In this document: one piece after another, positions 1-10,046 of the stretch
How positions within the stretch are numbered: the first letter of the stretch is position 1
Layout of the letters: each line of letters begins with the position of its first letter
Source of the DNA: Emiliania huxleyi CCMP1516
Lineage: Eukaryota; Haptophyta; Isochrysidales; Noelaerhabdaceae
Assembly (NCBI RefSeq): GCF_000372725.1
Contig: NW_005196094.1
Location: 214,658 to 278,657, forward strand
Reading direction: 5' to 3'
Length of the DNA: 64,000 nucleotides
Program-made: the position numbers and the translations under genes
Notes under the pieces: generated by a model
Told to the model about the DNA's origin: nothing
Seen by the model: the letters and a program-made list of their open reading frames with translations, nothing else
The model's database searches: none

Positions 1-249
1 GATAAAGAGGTGTGGGGCGGGGGAAAGTTTCTGAACGGCCGCGCACGCACAGCGTGCCGGCTTACTAAGGAGGTCCCTCGCCCCGGAGTGGCCAGCTGAC
101 GGTCAGAGTTCGTGACGGAATTGTAACAATGCTTGTAATCACGATCGATGCGAGGACGCAAGTCCACCAACCTCGGCCATTCCAACGGCCAGACCGCTCG
201 CTTAAGGCTGATTGGCTAGACGAGCGGTCTACCCCCGACGGGGCGGCCT

Positions 250-460
250 GGATCACGGGGGATGACATCCTGCCTCCCGGCACGCCGGGAGGAGGTGCTC
301 CGCCGCCGGACCCCCCCCTCCATCACCCTCGCCCAGGGATCTACAATGCTGTCTTAAGGTCCGACCTGTGGGCTCTGCCTGCGCTCGGCACCGGGCACCG
401 CCTCGGTATACAAAATGCGCCTGCGGGCGGACCCTTACAGATCACAGATCACAACAAACT
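250..460 (+). repeat. Dispersed repeat, copy 1 (partner at 38248-38460)
   Basis: About 200 bases are closely similar, in the same orientation, to 38248-38460. Shared words include GATCACGGGGGATG, CTACAANGCTGTCTTAAGG and CACCGCCTCGGTATAC. Small indels separate the two. There is no clear coding potential. It is a mobile-element or segmental-duplication remnant of unknown class. Confidence 0.8.
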
Positions 461-1019
461 CTACATCATAAGTGGCGAACGAGGCACGGTGCGTCGCTCT
501 CCGACATGAGGCGCGTTGCACTTGCCACCTTGCCAGTGCTGCCCTGGTGCTGCCCTGGCCTTCTGTCTGCCCGCCCAATGGGTGGCAGGTGCCTCTGCTG
601 CTGTGGCATGCCTCACGGCTGCGACTGGCCGGCGCCTCGGCGCGTCAGCTCGGCTCGGCGTAGCGATCGTGGCCAGCGCAACTCGCTTGGACTCAACGCT
701 CAGCCAGGAGCTCCCGCACGCGCTGGCGCGAGTCATGGCGCATGCAACGCGCAGCAATGCTCGCCTCGCCTCGCGCAAATGCGACCGTCGCAGCCGACAG
801 TCCACCGCCTGCTAAAGAAGCACAGCGACGAATGCGGCACCGGCGACACATGGCAGGCTGGTCATGACGCAGTTATAGGGTGTTGTGTGCCGTCGGAATG
901 ACTCTCTGTGTGTCAGGGATAGTCAGGGCTGTCCATCAGAGCTCCAGTAAGCTCGGAGACACCCCATTAGCGCGGCTCGACCTCTCTGAGTCACTGCCTT
1001 CCCGGCGGTTTGGCTGTAG

Positions 1020-1188
1020 AGCCTCTACAACAAACTCTACAGCAAAATCGCGCTCTACATCGCTCTACAACGCACCCGCCTCGTCCCGCGGCGGGTGTAG
1101 AGCTCTACAGCTCTACAGCGCTCCAGAGCGCTCTACATCTCTACAGCTCTCCAGCGCTCTACACTCTACATCCTCTACACCCTCCCTC

Positions 1189-1190
<2 letters not shown>
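1020..1190 (+). repeat. CTCTACA word array
   Basis: The stretch is built of short units such as CTCTACAG, CTCTACAT and GCGCTCTACA in irregular succession, running into the CT microsatellite. The same word, reverse-complemented (TGTAGAG), makes a second array at 16423-16565. It is not coding. Confidence 0.8.

Positions 1191-1265
<75 letters not shown>
1191..1265 (+). repeat. CT dinucleotide microsatellite
   Basis: An almost pure run of CT of about 70 bases, followed by CTCTAG-type decay to about 1310. Confidence 0.95.
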
Positions 1266-1511
1266 GCTCTCTAGCTCTCTCTACTCCTCTCTCTCCCTCC
1301 CTCCTCCAATCTCTCGGCTGCTTTTCGCGAGTTAAAAGAAAAAAATGGAGATCGCACGGTCGCTGCTGTGCGCAGGGAAAAACGCGAATCGAGACAACAT
1401 ATAGACGCTCGTCTGGGGCGCCCGACTTGAGGTGACAGCCGCTCCTGCCACACGCGCTCGCCTCACCGTGCCTCGCCTCTGCAGCCCTTCTCGCCGCTGC
1501 CCCGCCTCCCG

Positions 1512-2906
1512 ATGACCGGACAGACGCTCTGGATCGACGCTGTATGCCCCACGTTCCCCGCCCACCTCCGCGAGCGCTTCACGTTGCCGCTGCTCGGGCA
1601 CCCCGCGGCGCCCTCGCTCGCTTCGCCCGACGCGTGCGCGGCGCAGGCGCTCATCGCGAGGCTGCAAGGCTTTGGCCGGCGCGACGCCGCAGGGCCGGCA
1701 ACCGCGGTCGCGTACCCGGCGGACCCGCACAAGAGCGGCACTGGGCTCGGTAGTCGGTGGCACGCGCTGCTGCAGGCTCTCGAGTGGGCGGCTCTGCAGC
1801 GCGATAGCCGCGTCGTCCTGTCTGAGGTCGGGGAGAAGGGCGTGCCCTACCTGGCGCGGCGAGGCTGCGCCGTCTCCTCCGAACGCTGCTTCTTCCAGGA
1901 CCTCGACACCTGCGACTCCTTCGCCGCGTGCTCGGCCACGCGGGTCGTCGGCACCGTCGGCTGGGGTTTCCCTCAGAACGTGACGCGGCAGCGCATGGGC
2001 GCGTGGTGGAAGGTGTGGCAGTCGGCGACGGTCTGGGAGGCGCCTGTGCCGCCCGTCTTCAAGGGCCGCCGCAGCCTGCTGTGGTGGCAGTCGCAGCTCG
2101 CCCTCTTTGCGCTACAGCCAGCGCCCTTTACGCTGGCCATGCTCGACGCCGAGTGGGTGCGGGGGCGCGGCCGGACGGGCAACAAGCCGGCGAGGAGGCG
2201 GCGCTACCGGAGCTGGGAAGAGCTCCACCCGTACGTCAGCATGCACGTGCGGTGGGGCGACAAGTGCTGGAAGGAGGCGACCTGCCGCAGCGCGCGGGAC
2301 TACGCGAAGGCGGCCGAATCGCTGCGGAGGCAGTTTGGCGTCTCTCGCCTCGCGCTGTCGTCCGAGGACCCCGAGGCGATCAGCCTGATCCCCGAGGTGC
2401 TGGGCGACGACTGGGAGGTCTACTGGAGTGCGGGCAAGCGGTTCGGCCAGGGCCTCAAGGCAAACCTGCCCGCCTTCGACGCGGGGAAGGCTGCGGCGGA
2501 CCTCGCGGCGCACAGCAAGCCGCAGAGCAGCCTGCGGTGGCCTGGGGAGTCCCCGCGGCTGCAGGCGCAGCCGCCCGGCGAGTTAGGCGAGGCGGAGGCT
2601 GGCCCGAGCGAGGCGACCAGGCAGCTCGCCGCGCTCAACGTCTCGTCGCAGTCGGTCGTCAACCTGCTCGTCTCCGCCGCAGCGGACTACATCGTGTGCA
2701 CCGCCTCGTCCAACTGGTGCCGCGTCGTCGTCAAGCTGGGGTGCGCGCTGCAGGGGCGCTGCCCACGCGCCGTCTTCATGGACGAGTGGGAGTGGGACTT
2801 CACCATGCAGGGCAGGACGGCGATGCGGGAGCCGAGCTTTCGCTCGTTCTCGCAGATCCAGCTGAGGGGGGGCGATCCGGATCTCTTCTTTCGCGATCCG
2901 TGGTGA
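1512..2906 (+). CDS. GT23-type (FUT8-like) fucosyltransferase
   Basis: A single-exon frame of 464 residues. Family GT23 transfers fucose from GDP-fucose, classically alpha-1,6 to N-glycan cores in the Golgi. What is seen: a GLGSRWHALLQAL segment near residue 77 where FUT8 has its glycine-rich nucleotide-site motif; the donor-site motif HVRWGDKCWKEA near 243, matching the HxRxxDK signature of the fold; and near 395 the segment DYIVCTASSNWCRVVVKLG, which aligns with the conserved FUT8 block around VCTFSSQVCRVAYE. An Ala/Gly/Pro-rich insert (about residues 330-375) lies between them and is unusual. No N-terminal membrane anchor is visible, so an upstream exon may be missing or the protein may be atypical. 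The start is the first in-frame ATG. Family fairly sure; acceptor unknown. Confidence 0.78.
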   Translation: MTGQTLWIDAVCPTFPAHLRERFTLPLLGHPAAPSLASPDACAAQALIARLQGFGRRDAAGPATAVAYPADPHKSGTGLGSRWHALLQALEWAALQRDSRVVLSEVGEKGVPYLARRGCAVSSERCFFQDLDTCDSFAACSATRVVGTVGWGFPQNVTRQRMGAWWKVWQSATVWEAPVPPVFKGRRSLLWWQSQLALFALQPAPFTLAMLDAEWVRGRGRTGNKPARRRRYRSWEELHPYVSMHVRWGDKCWKEATCRSARDYAKAAESLRRQFGVSRLALSSEDPEAISLIPEVLGDDWEVYWSAGKRFGQGLKANLPAFDAGKAAADLAAHSKPQSSLRWPGESPRLQAQPPGELGEAEAGPSEATRQLAALNVSSQSVVNLLVSAAADYIVCTASSNWCRVVVKLGCALQGRCPRAVFMDEWEWDFTMQGRTAMREPSFRSFSQIQLRGGDPDLFFRDPW

Positions 2907-3451
2907 TCAACTTCGTTCTTTATACACATCCATTCTTTATTTGCGCCAGCAATAAAAGAAACAGATGTAATCCATAAATCATAATCTCGGTTGTCTTGTG
3001 CTTGTCCGCTGGTTGTCCGTTCACTATGTCAAACTACAGGGGTAGGCAATGAAACCCGCGCGCCACTCGCCGTGGCATGCAGTACAGTGCCACTGCAGCC
3101 TCGCCAACGCCGCAGCCCGCACACAGAACCAGCAGGCTGCTCACCAGGCAGGACAGTGCTGCACCGGCAAGCAGCAGAGGCCGTGGCGCTGCGGCGCCGC
3201 CTCCCTGTCCTGTCAACGGAGCAGGCACACGGTGGCACGGCCCTCCACCAGCTGCAGGAGGTGCGCACCTCCTCCCAGTGCGCAGTGGAAGCACCAGATG
3301 CTCCCTCACCACCCGCAGCTTTGCGCAGCTCAGCGCACGGGCCACGCCACGCACAGCCGACCCTCAGTCTGCCCAAGAGGCTGCCTGCGGAAGGCCTGGC
3401 AGATGCCCGCTCGTCTCCTCGGCGGCCATGCCCTCCGCCCGGGCGAGCGAG

Positions 3452-3625
3452 CAGCAAGCAAGAAAGAAAGAAAACAGCGAGGCGAAGGGAGGGATGGGAG
3501 GACGGCACGCCGCCACCACACAGGGATTTTAAGGAGAGGAGTGTGGTGCTAGCCGTCGCCCACCCTCGAGCGTCTACCACTTCCTATCACTCTTCGCAGC
3601 AAAAGCCCGATCTCTTTTTTCCCCT
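3452..3625 (-). repeat. (TTTC)n-tailed repeat, family A, 3' end
   Basis: Read on the minus strand, this runs from a decayed coding end, through CTCCTTAAAATCCCTGTGTG and CGGCGTGCCGTCCTCCCATC, into a TTTCTTTC tail. Near-identical 3' ends occur at 15075-15330, 46180-46350 and, shortened, at 50005-50125 and 53424-53500. The simple-repeat tail and variable 5' truncation resemble a non-LTR retrotransposon or a SINE derived from one; this is inference. Confidence 0.75.
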
Positions 3626-3629
3626 TGGA

Positions 3630-3785
3630 GCGGCACTTGGAGTGCGGTCATTAGCCTCACATCCAGGACCGGGGAGCTGAGGAGCGCACCCACCCAGTTG
3701 GCCGGATGATCGGGATCGGGTTACCGGCTAGAGCGCGCCCGCCGGCGCGCTCTAGCCCTCGGGCAAGAGAGCCCTAGCCCCGGGG
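3630..3785 (-). repeat. Dispersed 175-base repeat with a palindromic insert
   Basis: Reverse-complement copy of the repeat at 15466-15650, 26080-26255 and 61298-61474 (shared word CTCCCCGGCCCTGGATGTGA). This copy alone carries a perfect 13-bp stem, 4-base loop palindrome at 3727-3756 (GCTAGAGCGCGCC and its complement). A partial second fragment lies at 3838-3885. Confidence 0.8.
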
Positions 3786-3933
3786 GTGCGCGGTCGCAGG
3801 GCCATAACACGTCTCCGAGGGATGGTTCCGTGTACCGGGTGCACTTGGAGCACTTGGAGTGCAATCATTAACCGCACATCCTGCTCGCTCTTTTTTCGGA
3901 CGCGCTCTAGTGGTGATCGCGGCAGGCTGGGCC

Positions 3934-5641
3934 ATGCTCGAGCAATTCCTCCCAGAGGCCAACCTCCCAGAGGCCGACGTGGCTCTCAACGTGTACGCCG
4001 AGCCCTCAGCTCGTCGCGCGGTGCTCGAGCCGCTGCGTGTCGTGGTCGGGCTCGCGATCGGGCTGCCGCTCTTTGTGTGGGTCACGGAGCAGGTTCGCGG
4101 CAGCGATCCGAGCCACGACGAGCCACCAGAACCGGAACCGGTGCCGGTGCTCAGCCCGACGATAGTGTTTGTTGGCCTGCCGCTCGTCGTAATAGGGCTC
4201 GCGAGCTTCGCCATCGGCCTTCGCGACGGACTCATGCCGGTTGGAGACCTCATCGGCCGCAGACTTGTTCACAGCCAGCCCCGGATGGTACCTTCAGTCG
4301 CATTCACCTTGGGACTGCTGCTCACCTTCGGCGAGCCGGCGATTGGGTCACTGATCGAGCTTTCGTACGAGGCGTGGGATTTCCCCGAGATACAAGCACT
4401 GCTTGGGAAGCACCAGATCTTGACCGTCGTCAGCATCGGCGCCGGCGTGGGGCTTGCGATGGCGGTCGGCGCCACGAGGCTCAGCAGCGGCGCCACGAAG
4501 CTGCCTCTCTGGCGGCTGGTGTCGCCGCTGGCGTTGCTATGCCTGCTGAGCACTTGTGTCACGCCACCCGCCGCGCAGGGGCTTGCTTGGGATGCTGGCG
4601 CGGTGACGACAGGTCCGTGCGAGGTCCCCTCTCGCCCTCTCGCCCTCCCCCCACCCTCCCACACTGTCGCCCTCTCGCTCGCGTATAGGTCCGATCACGG
4701 TCCCCGTCATTCTCGCGCTCGGCGCCGGCTTTGTCCGAGGGGGCGACTCGGGCTTTGGTCTCGTGGCCCTCGCCTCTCTCTTCCCGGTGCTGTCAATCGC
4801 GTTCAGCTGCTACTCGATCAAGCTGTGGGCGCACCTGACCGGCACCGACACCGCTTCGGAGCGGCCTGCGCGCGCCTCGCCCGCCGGCAGCCTCCTCGAG
4901 GTTGCGCGCGCGGAGGCGCAGCTCACGGCGCAGTCCTTCCTGCCCCTGAGCGTCGGGCTGGCGGCCGTCGTCCTCTACTTGCGCTTGCCCCTCCGAGCGG
5001 TGGCGCGCCGCCCCGTCCCGCTCGGCCTGGCGCGAGTGCTCTTCGGCCTCTACACCTTTTACGTCGGCATCAAGCTGGGCCTCCTCCCAATGGGCCGCAA
5101 CGGAGGCGCTCGCCTCGTGCGCGGCGTGATCCAGCCAGACGGCGCCGTCCACCCTGCTCGCGCGGTCGGCGTGTGTGCGTTCGGCGTCCTCACCATCGGG
5201 GCGTGCCAGATGATCGAGCCCGACCTGCTCGTGCTGGGCAGCCAGGCGGAGCGGCTCTCTGCGGGGCGCGTGCCGAAGATGCGGCTGGTCGCGACGGTCG
5301 CCGCAGGCTGCGGGCTCGGCACCGTGATTGGCATCGTGAAGGTGCTCCTCAACCTCCCGCTCCTCCCCATCCTGCTCGCCCTCTACACGCTCGCGCTCGC
5401 CCTCACCTACAAGCAGGACGACTTCCTCGTCGGCCTCGCGTGGGACGCGGCCGGCACATCGACCGGGAGCATCACCGTCCCGCTCATCCTCGCGCTGGGC
5501 CTCGGCATCGCCGAGCAGGTGGGCGCGGCCGAAGGCGGCGCGCCGAAATATTCGCCGTTGGGGCCGCTCGGCATCCTGGGTTGCGCCTCGGCGGCGCCCA
5601 TCTGCACCGTCCTCGTGTGGTTTCGTGGGATGAGCTTGTGA
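3934..5641 (+). CDS. DUF1538 integral membrane protein, two exons
   Basis: Exon 1 ends at 4612; a GT-AG intron spans 4613-4688 (76 bases); exon 2 is 4689-5641. Splicing joins GAVTTG to PITVPVILALG in frame, rebuilding the glycine-rich DUF1538 motif. The motif recurs in the second half (AWDAAGTSTGSITVPLILALG), so the protein has the family's internal duplication. About ten hydrophobic segments are visible, including TIVFVGLPLVVIGLASFAIG and LARVLFGLYTFYVGIKLG. Bacterial relatives (UmpA/UmpB) have been described as a cation/proton antiporter pair; here both halves are one chain. The first ATG in frame is 3934, but the frame is open upstream to a possible acceptor at 3910, so a 5' exon may exist. 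Subcellular site unknown. Confidence 0.8.
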
Positions 5642-5795
5642 GAGTCATGACCACACATTAATCGTCGCTCCCAAAACATGCACGGTGTTACAGCGCAGGT
5701 CTACCACACACACGAGCGAGATCCGAGAAAGAAGTCGAGCGAGGCGCCACCCCCTATCTGCCGCGGGCTTCCTATCTCTCTCCAGCACACACACA

Positions 5796-5844
5796 GGTTC
5801 ACACACACACACACACACACCACGCGCGCGCGCGCGCGCGCGCG

Positions 5845-5895
<51 letters not shown>
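5796..5895. repeat. Compound CA / CG / CA microsatellite
   Basis: About 24 bases of CA, then about 28 of alternating CG, then about 45 of CA. Alternating purine-pyrimidine sequence of this kind can adopt Z-DNA; that is general knowledge, not shown here. Confidence 0.95.
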
Positions 5896-5898
<3 letters not shown>

Positions 5899-6714
5899 CA
5901 CTGTGGAGTCACACACAGCTTCGGTGCTTCGCGCGCGCTTTTGCTCTCGAGAGTCATTATACGATTACCCGGCCCTGACGGCCTCCACGTACCTCCAACT
6001 TGGGAATCCACGTCGCTCCCATAGAGTACGGTGTACGCTCTAGATCCCCCAGGCCTAAGGCGCCACCCTTTTCGGGCTTCGTACGATACTCCTACGATCT
6101 CTCCTTGTCTCACCACACTCCACACAAGTAATCTGCGCTGATACCAACACTCGGGTTGTGACGAGGGGTGAGGGCTAGAGCTGTTTAACATTGGGAGCTG
6201 AACAGTGTTGCTAGTGTTAACAGTAACAACAGAACAACAGTGAAGCTCCCCAACAACAGTAGCTAACGTTAGGCCGGCTGAACAACAATAAGGAAGGCCT
6301 GCCAGTGACCCACGACGATCTCCGGCGTCCAGGTGCGGGTAATACCCGAAAATACCCCCCGAAAAACCCAGGTATTTTCGGGTTTTACCCGGGGTTTTTG
6401 GCATTTTCTGCTTGCTGGCGAGTAATGGAGAAGTCTGTCCGCGCCTAAGGATTCTGCCTTTCCTATTCTGCTCTACTACACAAGGATTCTTGCTATTCTA
6501 CCTCTCACTAGATTCCCCTTCCCAGGTTCCTCTTCTGCTCAGATATTCTGATTCTCTCCCCAGACTCTCCCATCTTGGCCCCGCTTTCAGCTTCCTGATT
6601 CTCCATTCTCGTTTCCTCCGCTTCCTTTCCGATTCTCTAGGGCAGCCAGAGCCAATTCCTGATTCTGCTCCCCCCTCCCGATTCTCCTGTCTCTCTTCCT
6701 ATTCTTGATGCTCC

Positions 6715-6862
6715 ATTTGATTCCTGATTCCTGATTCCTGATTTGTCGGATCGCCCACATTCTGACCGGGATTCTGATTCCTGATTCCTGATTCCTGATT
6801 CCTGATTCCAACATTTTGACCGGGATTCTGATTCCTGATTCCTGATTCCTGATTCCTCGGAG
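6715..6862 (+). repeat. GATTCCT heptamer tandem array
   Basis: Repeated GATTCCT units are broken into two blocks by the same spacer, CATTTTGACCGGGATTCT (near 6757 and 6811), so a higher-order unit of about 55 bases was itself duplicated. On the minus strand the array translates as NQESGIR repeats, but composition rather than coding explains this. Confidence 0.85.
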
Positions 6863-8088
6863 TTACGCATTTCGGCGGGATCCTATGTTGGCCTGACTCT
6901 CCGAACTCCTGAGCCGATATTGCGTGTGCGCGGGGCTTCACACAGCTCACTCAAACTTCGCCCGCGGCAGCATGGTTGCTCAGGCGCGGGTCTCTCTGGC
7001 GCTCCAGCCTCACGTCAGCGCACTCAGCGCTTCAAAGCCTCGGTCCGGCGTCCGCAAAGGCGCAGTGTGTGGTGCGGGCTCTGCCCGCCCCCCCGAGGAG
7101 AGGGGGGGGGGCGCTCCCGCGCGGGGGGGAGCCGAGCGAAGCTCGGCTCGGGTTCAAACTAACCCTCCCCCTTTTCCCTTTTTCTAAAACTGCTCGCCGC
7201 GAGCGGCTCGCTTCTAAAACGAGCTCGCCGCGGCTGTCGCCGCGTCTCGCCTGTCTAGGCGTCGTGATGCGTGTGTGCTTTTGAGCTGGGCGTATAAGAA
7301 GAAGAAATTGAAGCACTCCTCCCATTGACTTAGTACGAGCACCGAGACACGAGACAGCAGCCTACCCGTTCTACACCCACACCGCCGCGGAGCTGCCTAG
7401 CTGGCGGGTGCATTCACAGCGAGCCCGCGGGCTTGGAGACCCAATCAGACAGCACTCCCCACAGCAAAAGAGCAGACGTGCCGCTGTGAGCATCGCTGAG
7501 CAGCACCAACGACCGCTTGCGGGTCGCCGCAGGCCGGCGCCAAGCTGCATCTGACGCCGGCATGCCGTTCAAACCCCGGCACCAAGCGCCCGCGGGAATT
7601 GGAGACCGCCTGCCCAGAATTCAGATCGGCCGCGCACTGCTCTGGCTCCACCATGCCACCGCCCATGAGATCTCTGACGCACGTGTGATGAGCCGCCGTT
7701 CAAAAGCGACTGTACTGTGCGGAGCGCGGAGCGCACTTCGATGGCAAAGTGGGTGGCGCGGAGGATACGGCGCGTACACATGAGCGTGATTGGTTGAGTG
7801 AGCATGCCCAGATGGCCGGCCGGCCGGGCTACCGCCCCTCGACGGGCAAAAACAGGAATCAGGAAACGAGAGTCCGGCCGGGTTGCCAAGAAATCGGCGG
7901 GCAGAGCGGAAAATTCCCTTTCCGGCATCCGGAGGCAGAAACCGCAACCGCGCGACAGAATCTGATAAGGCGAGAATCGGACGGACAGAATCAGATCGAT
8001 TAGGCAGAAACGGAAGCTGGGTGAGGAATCCTGCCCGGAGGCTGACGCGCGAGACGGCATCTCGCAGAGGGAGTCGGACCCCGGTCTG

Positions 8089-9528
8089 GTGACGCAGCGG
8101 CTTGGGCTGCAACAGGGAAGCAGTTGGACCTACGCAAACGGCGGTGTCTTCTATTGCCGCTCAACGCCCCGCACCATTGCCCTCTTTGAGCGCGTGTGGG
8201 AGGCCCTTTCGAATGCAGAGCGCCCGCCGAACGAGCAAGACATGCTCAACCGCGAGCTCGCCGCTGGCCAGGGCCTGAGCTGGGCTCTGCTCCCGACACA
8301 GAGCTTCCCCAACGGCTTTGTGTACTTCCGGCGGCCCGTCCCGACCAGCGGCAAGCCGGTGCTGGTGCACGCCAATTGGATCGACGGCGTGCGCGAAAAG
8401 GTGCACAACCTCAGAGAGGCTGGCCTGTGGCGGTCACAGATGAGCCCACTGCCCCCACGCCGGCCGTTGCAGGACCGCCTGCTCTCCCTAAGCACAGACT
8501 GTGACCTCACGGGAGGCGGACGATGCGACCTGCACTCTTCATTTCAGTCTCTGCGGAACGCTCTCGCCCTTGCTCACGTGCTCAACCGGACTCTCGTCGT
8601 TCCGCGCTTTCCGCTCCAGCGGCGCAGCCCGCGTGTTCTCGCCAGAACCAGCTCACACTTTCTCGACTACAGCAGCTTTGCGAGCCATTTCCCAAGCCAT
8701 ACTGCGCGTGGGCCAAACGACGAGTCGGCAGTCGACACGCCTCTGCGGGTCCACCTCGACGTCGGCTTGAATGATTCGCCGCCGCCGGAAGCCGGATTCG
8801 TTTCGGTTGGAACACCAGCAGCAACAAGTGCACCCCCGCCGCTCGAGGAGCTCCTGGCACCCTTTTCTGCACGGCAAGAGATCCAGTTGTCAACCGCGCT
8901 CCGGCGTTTCGCCACTCCGCCGAGATCACCTAACGCACGTCGAGAGGTTGCGCGCCGCCTTGCTCGTGGGCTCAAGCTTGCGCCACGCCTGATGACCGTC
9001 GCACACGAGGCCCAGGCAACAATCGAGCGTTTGCACGGTGAGTACGACTGTTTCGATGCCTCCCTGTCGACCGAGTATGCCACGGTGCTGCGAGGTGGGG
9101 CGGGACTGTCGAATATTAGCCAGCTGGCTGGTGCGGCGTCTCGACGGCTGTCAGGTGGCAAGCATCTCGCGCTCGTCGTGGGCGGGCCGCACAGCCAATC
9201 CGACTGGGAGCTGGTGCTGCGGTCCATTGGGCGTGCTGCTCCTATCGGCGCGTTTGTGAATCACTGGCTCGTCACTAACTACGACACCCACGACTCCAAC
9301 AAGACCGAGGCGCTGGCGGGTGTCGAGACGGAAGTGTGTACGCACGCACGTCTCGTTGTCGGCAACTTCGCGGCCGCCTCGACACAAGAAATCTGCCGCC
9401 GCCGCCGCTGGGCCGCGCAGCGCAAAGGCAAGCGCACACGGCGTGGCCTACGCACTCTGGTGCTGCCCTGTGTGGACGCGCTCGGGCGAGAGCTACCTCA
9501 CGAGCTCGATGAGCTGCTACTCGGGTGA
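8089..9528 (+). CDS. Fused glycosyltransferase: GT77-like C-terminal part plus O-fucosyltransferase-like domain
   Basis: Residues 1-120 match the C-terminal half of nucleotide-diphospho-sugar transferases (PF03407, GT77-like): NGGVFYCRSTPRTIALFERV, then NEQDMLN, then VHANWIDGVREKVHNLREAG, a typical end of that domain. The N-terminal part with the metal-binding DxD is absent. From about 140 on, SLRNALALAHVLNRTLVVPRF and, near 410, EVCTHARLVVGNFAAASTQE resemble the start and end of O-fucosyltransferase-like domains (PF10250); the usual HxRxxD motif is not visible. The listed start is a GTG and the frame is open upstream to about 7980, so the true 5' end is a missing exon or lies elsewhere. Likely Golgi/ER; activity cannot be assigned. 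Confidence 0.65.
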   Translation: MTQRLGLQQGSSWTYANGGVFYCRSTPRTIALFERVWEALSNAERPPNEQDMLNRELAAGQGLSWALLPTQSFPNGFVYFRRPVPTSGKPVLVHANWIDGVREKVHNLREAGLWRSQMSPLPPRRPLQDRLLSLSTDCDLTGGGRCDLHSSFQSLRNALALAHVLNRTLVVPRFPLQRRSPRVLARTSSHFLDYSSFASHFPSHTARGPNDESAVDTPLRVHLDVGLNDSPPPEAGFVSVGTPAATSAPPPLEELLAPFSARQEIQLSTALRRFATPPRSPNARREVARRLARGLKLAPRLMTVAHEAQATIERLHGEYDCFDASLSTEYATVLRGGAGLSNISQLAGAASRRLSGGKHLALVVGGPHSQSDWELVLRSIGRAAPIGAFVNHWLVTNYDTHDSNKTEALAGVETEVCTHARLVVGNFAAASTQEICRRRRWAAQRKGKRTRRGLRTLVLPCVDALGRELPHELDELLLG

Positions 9529-9542
9529 AATCTGCACGCTGC

Positions 9543-9640
9543 TTTTTTGGTAGGACGGGAGCGAGATGGATGTAGAGAGTAGAAAAGCAAACCAGGATCC
9601 CCGCGCAAGCGCGCACATGCACGACGACTCCGCAGGACCA
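9543..9640 (+). repeat. Divergent copy of the 95-base repeat of 37 kb
   Basis: GGTAGGACGGGAGCGAGATG and ACGACTCCGCAGGA are shared in order with 37056-37150 and 37450-37544, with substitutions and indels between. It directly follows the stop of the preceding gene. The rest of the stretch up to 10046 holds nothing recognised. Confidence 0.7.
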
Positions 9641-10046
9641 GGTACACTCCGTTCCCTAAACCGTTCCCCACAGGGGTGAGGGGACTCCCGCCCGCGCGGA
9701 GAATGCCGCCGGCGTGCTAGAGTTTCGTAGACGCGTGTCGCGTGGTGCCCGCGCTCTTCCCGGACTGGGGATCTGGGGTGCATGATCCACCACCTCTCGT
9801 GAGTCCGTCCCGTGCGTCGGCCTCCTGCCTACTTGCAACACAAACAAGCTGTACGATACGGCATGCAATTTTATCGCTCAGCCCGCGATAACGAGGTGCG
9901 CGAGGTGCGATGAAGCATGAGTCCCCAAACAAAAACAAAAGTCCGAGCACTAAAAACGACGTCCTCACTCACACTCACAAAGGCGGGCGCCACTTTGAGC
10001 GAAGAAGGGAGCGTGCCTGAAACGCCCCGCCAAAGCCCACGTGGGT

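Larger units (their letters stand above)
1..1511. other. Intergenic region, repeat-rich, no gene seen
   Basis: No reading frame here resembles a protein family. It holds a copy of a dispersed repeat (about 250-460), a field of CTCTACA-type words (1020-1190) and a long CT microsatellite, listed separately. The stretch 461-1000 is GC-rich with no recognisable content. Confidence 0.6.
2907..3933. other. Intergenic, two dispersed repeats
   Basis: No family is recognised in any frame. The stretch contains a (TTTC)n-tailed element copy (3452-3625) and a 175-base repeat (3630-3785) with a short second fragment (3838-3885). An AG at 3909-3910 could be a splice acceptor for the gene that follows. Confidence 0.6.
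5642..8088. other. Intergenic, simple repeats, no gene recognised
   Basis: It contains CA/CG microsatellites (5796-5895), an AT-rich palindromic island (6340-6400), a pyrimidine-rich track with GATTCCT heptamers (6440-6862) and G/C-runs (7080-7130). From 7840 to about 8000 it again has AGAATCAG/GAATC words. None of the long frames here looks protein-like. The DxD-bearing first part expected for the glycosyltransferase at 8089 was searched for and not found. Confidence 0.55.

Noticed and set aside
129-901. Overlapping ORFs on both strands near the left edge
   Set aside because: They lie in a dispersed repeat and GC-rich sequence, have no family resemblance, and several frames are open at once, as expected from composition.
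6587-6950. Minus-strand ORFs with NQESGIRNQ repeats
   Set aside because: The peptide is only the translation of a GATTCCT heptamer array; all three frames give similar repeats.
7560-7600. TTCAAACCCCGGCA resembling a tRNA T-arm
   Set aside because: No matching acceptor stem, D-arm or anticodon arm could be found around it.
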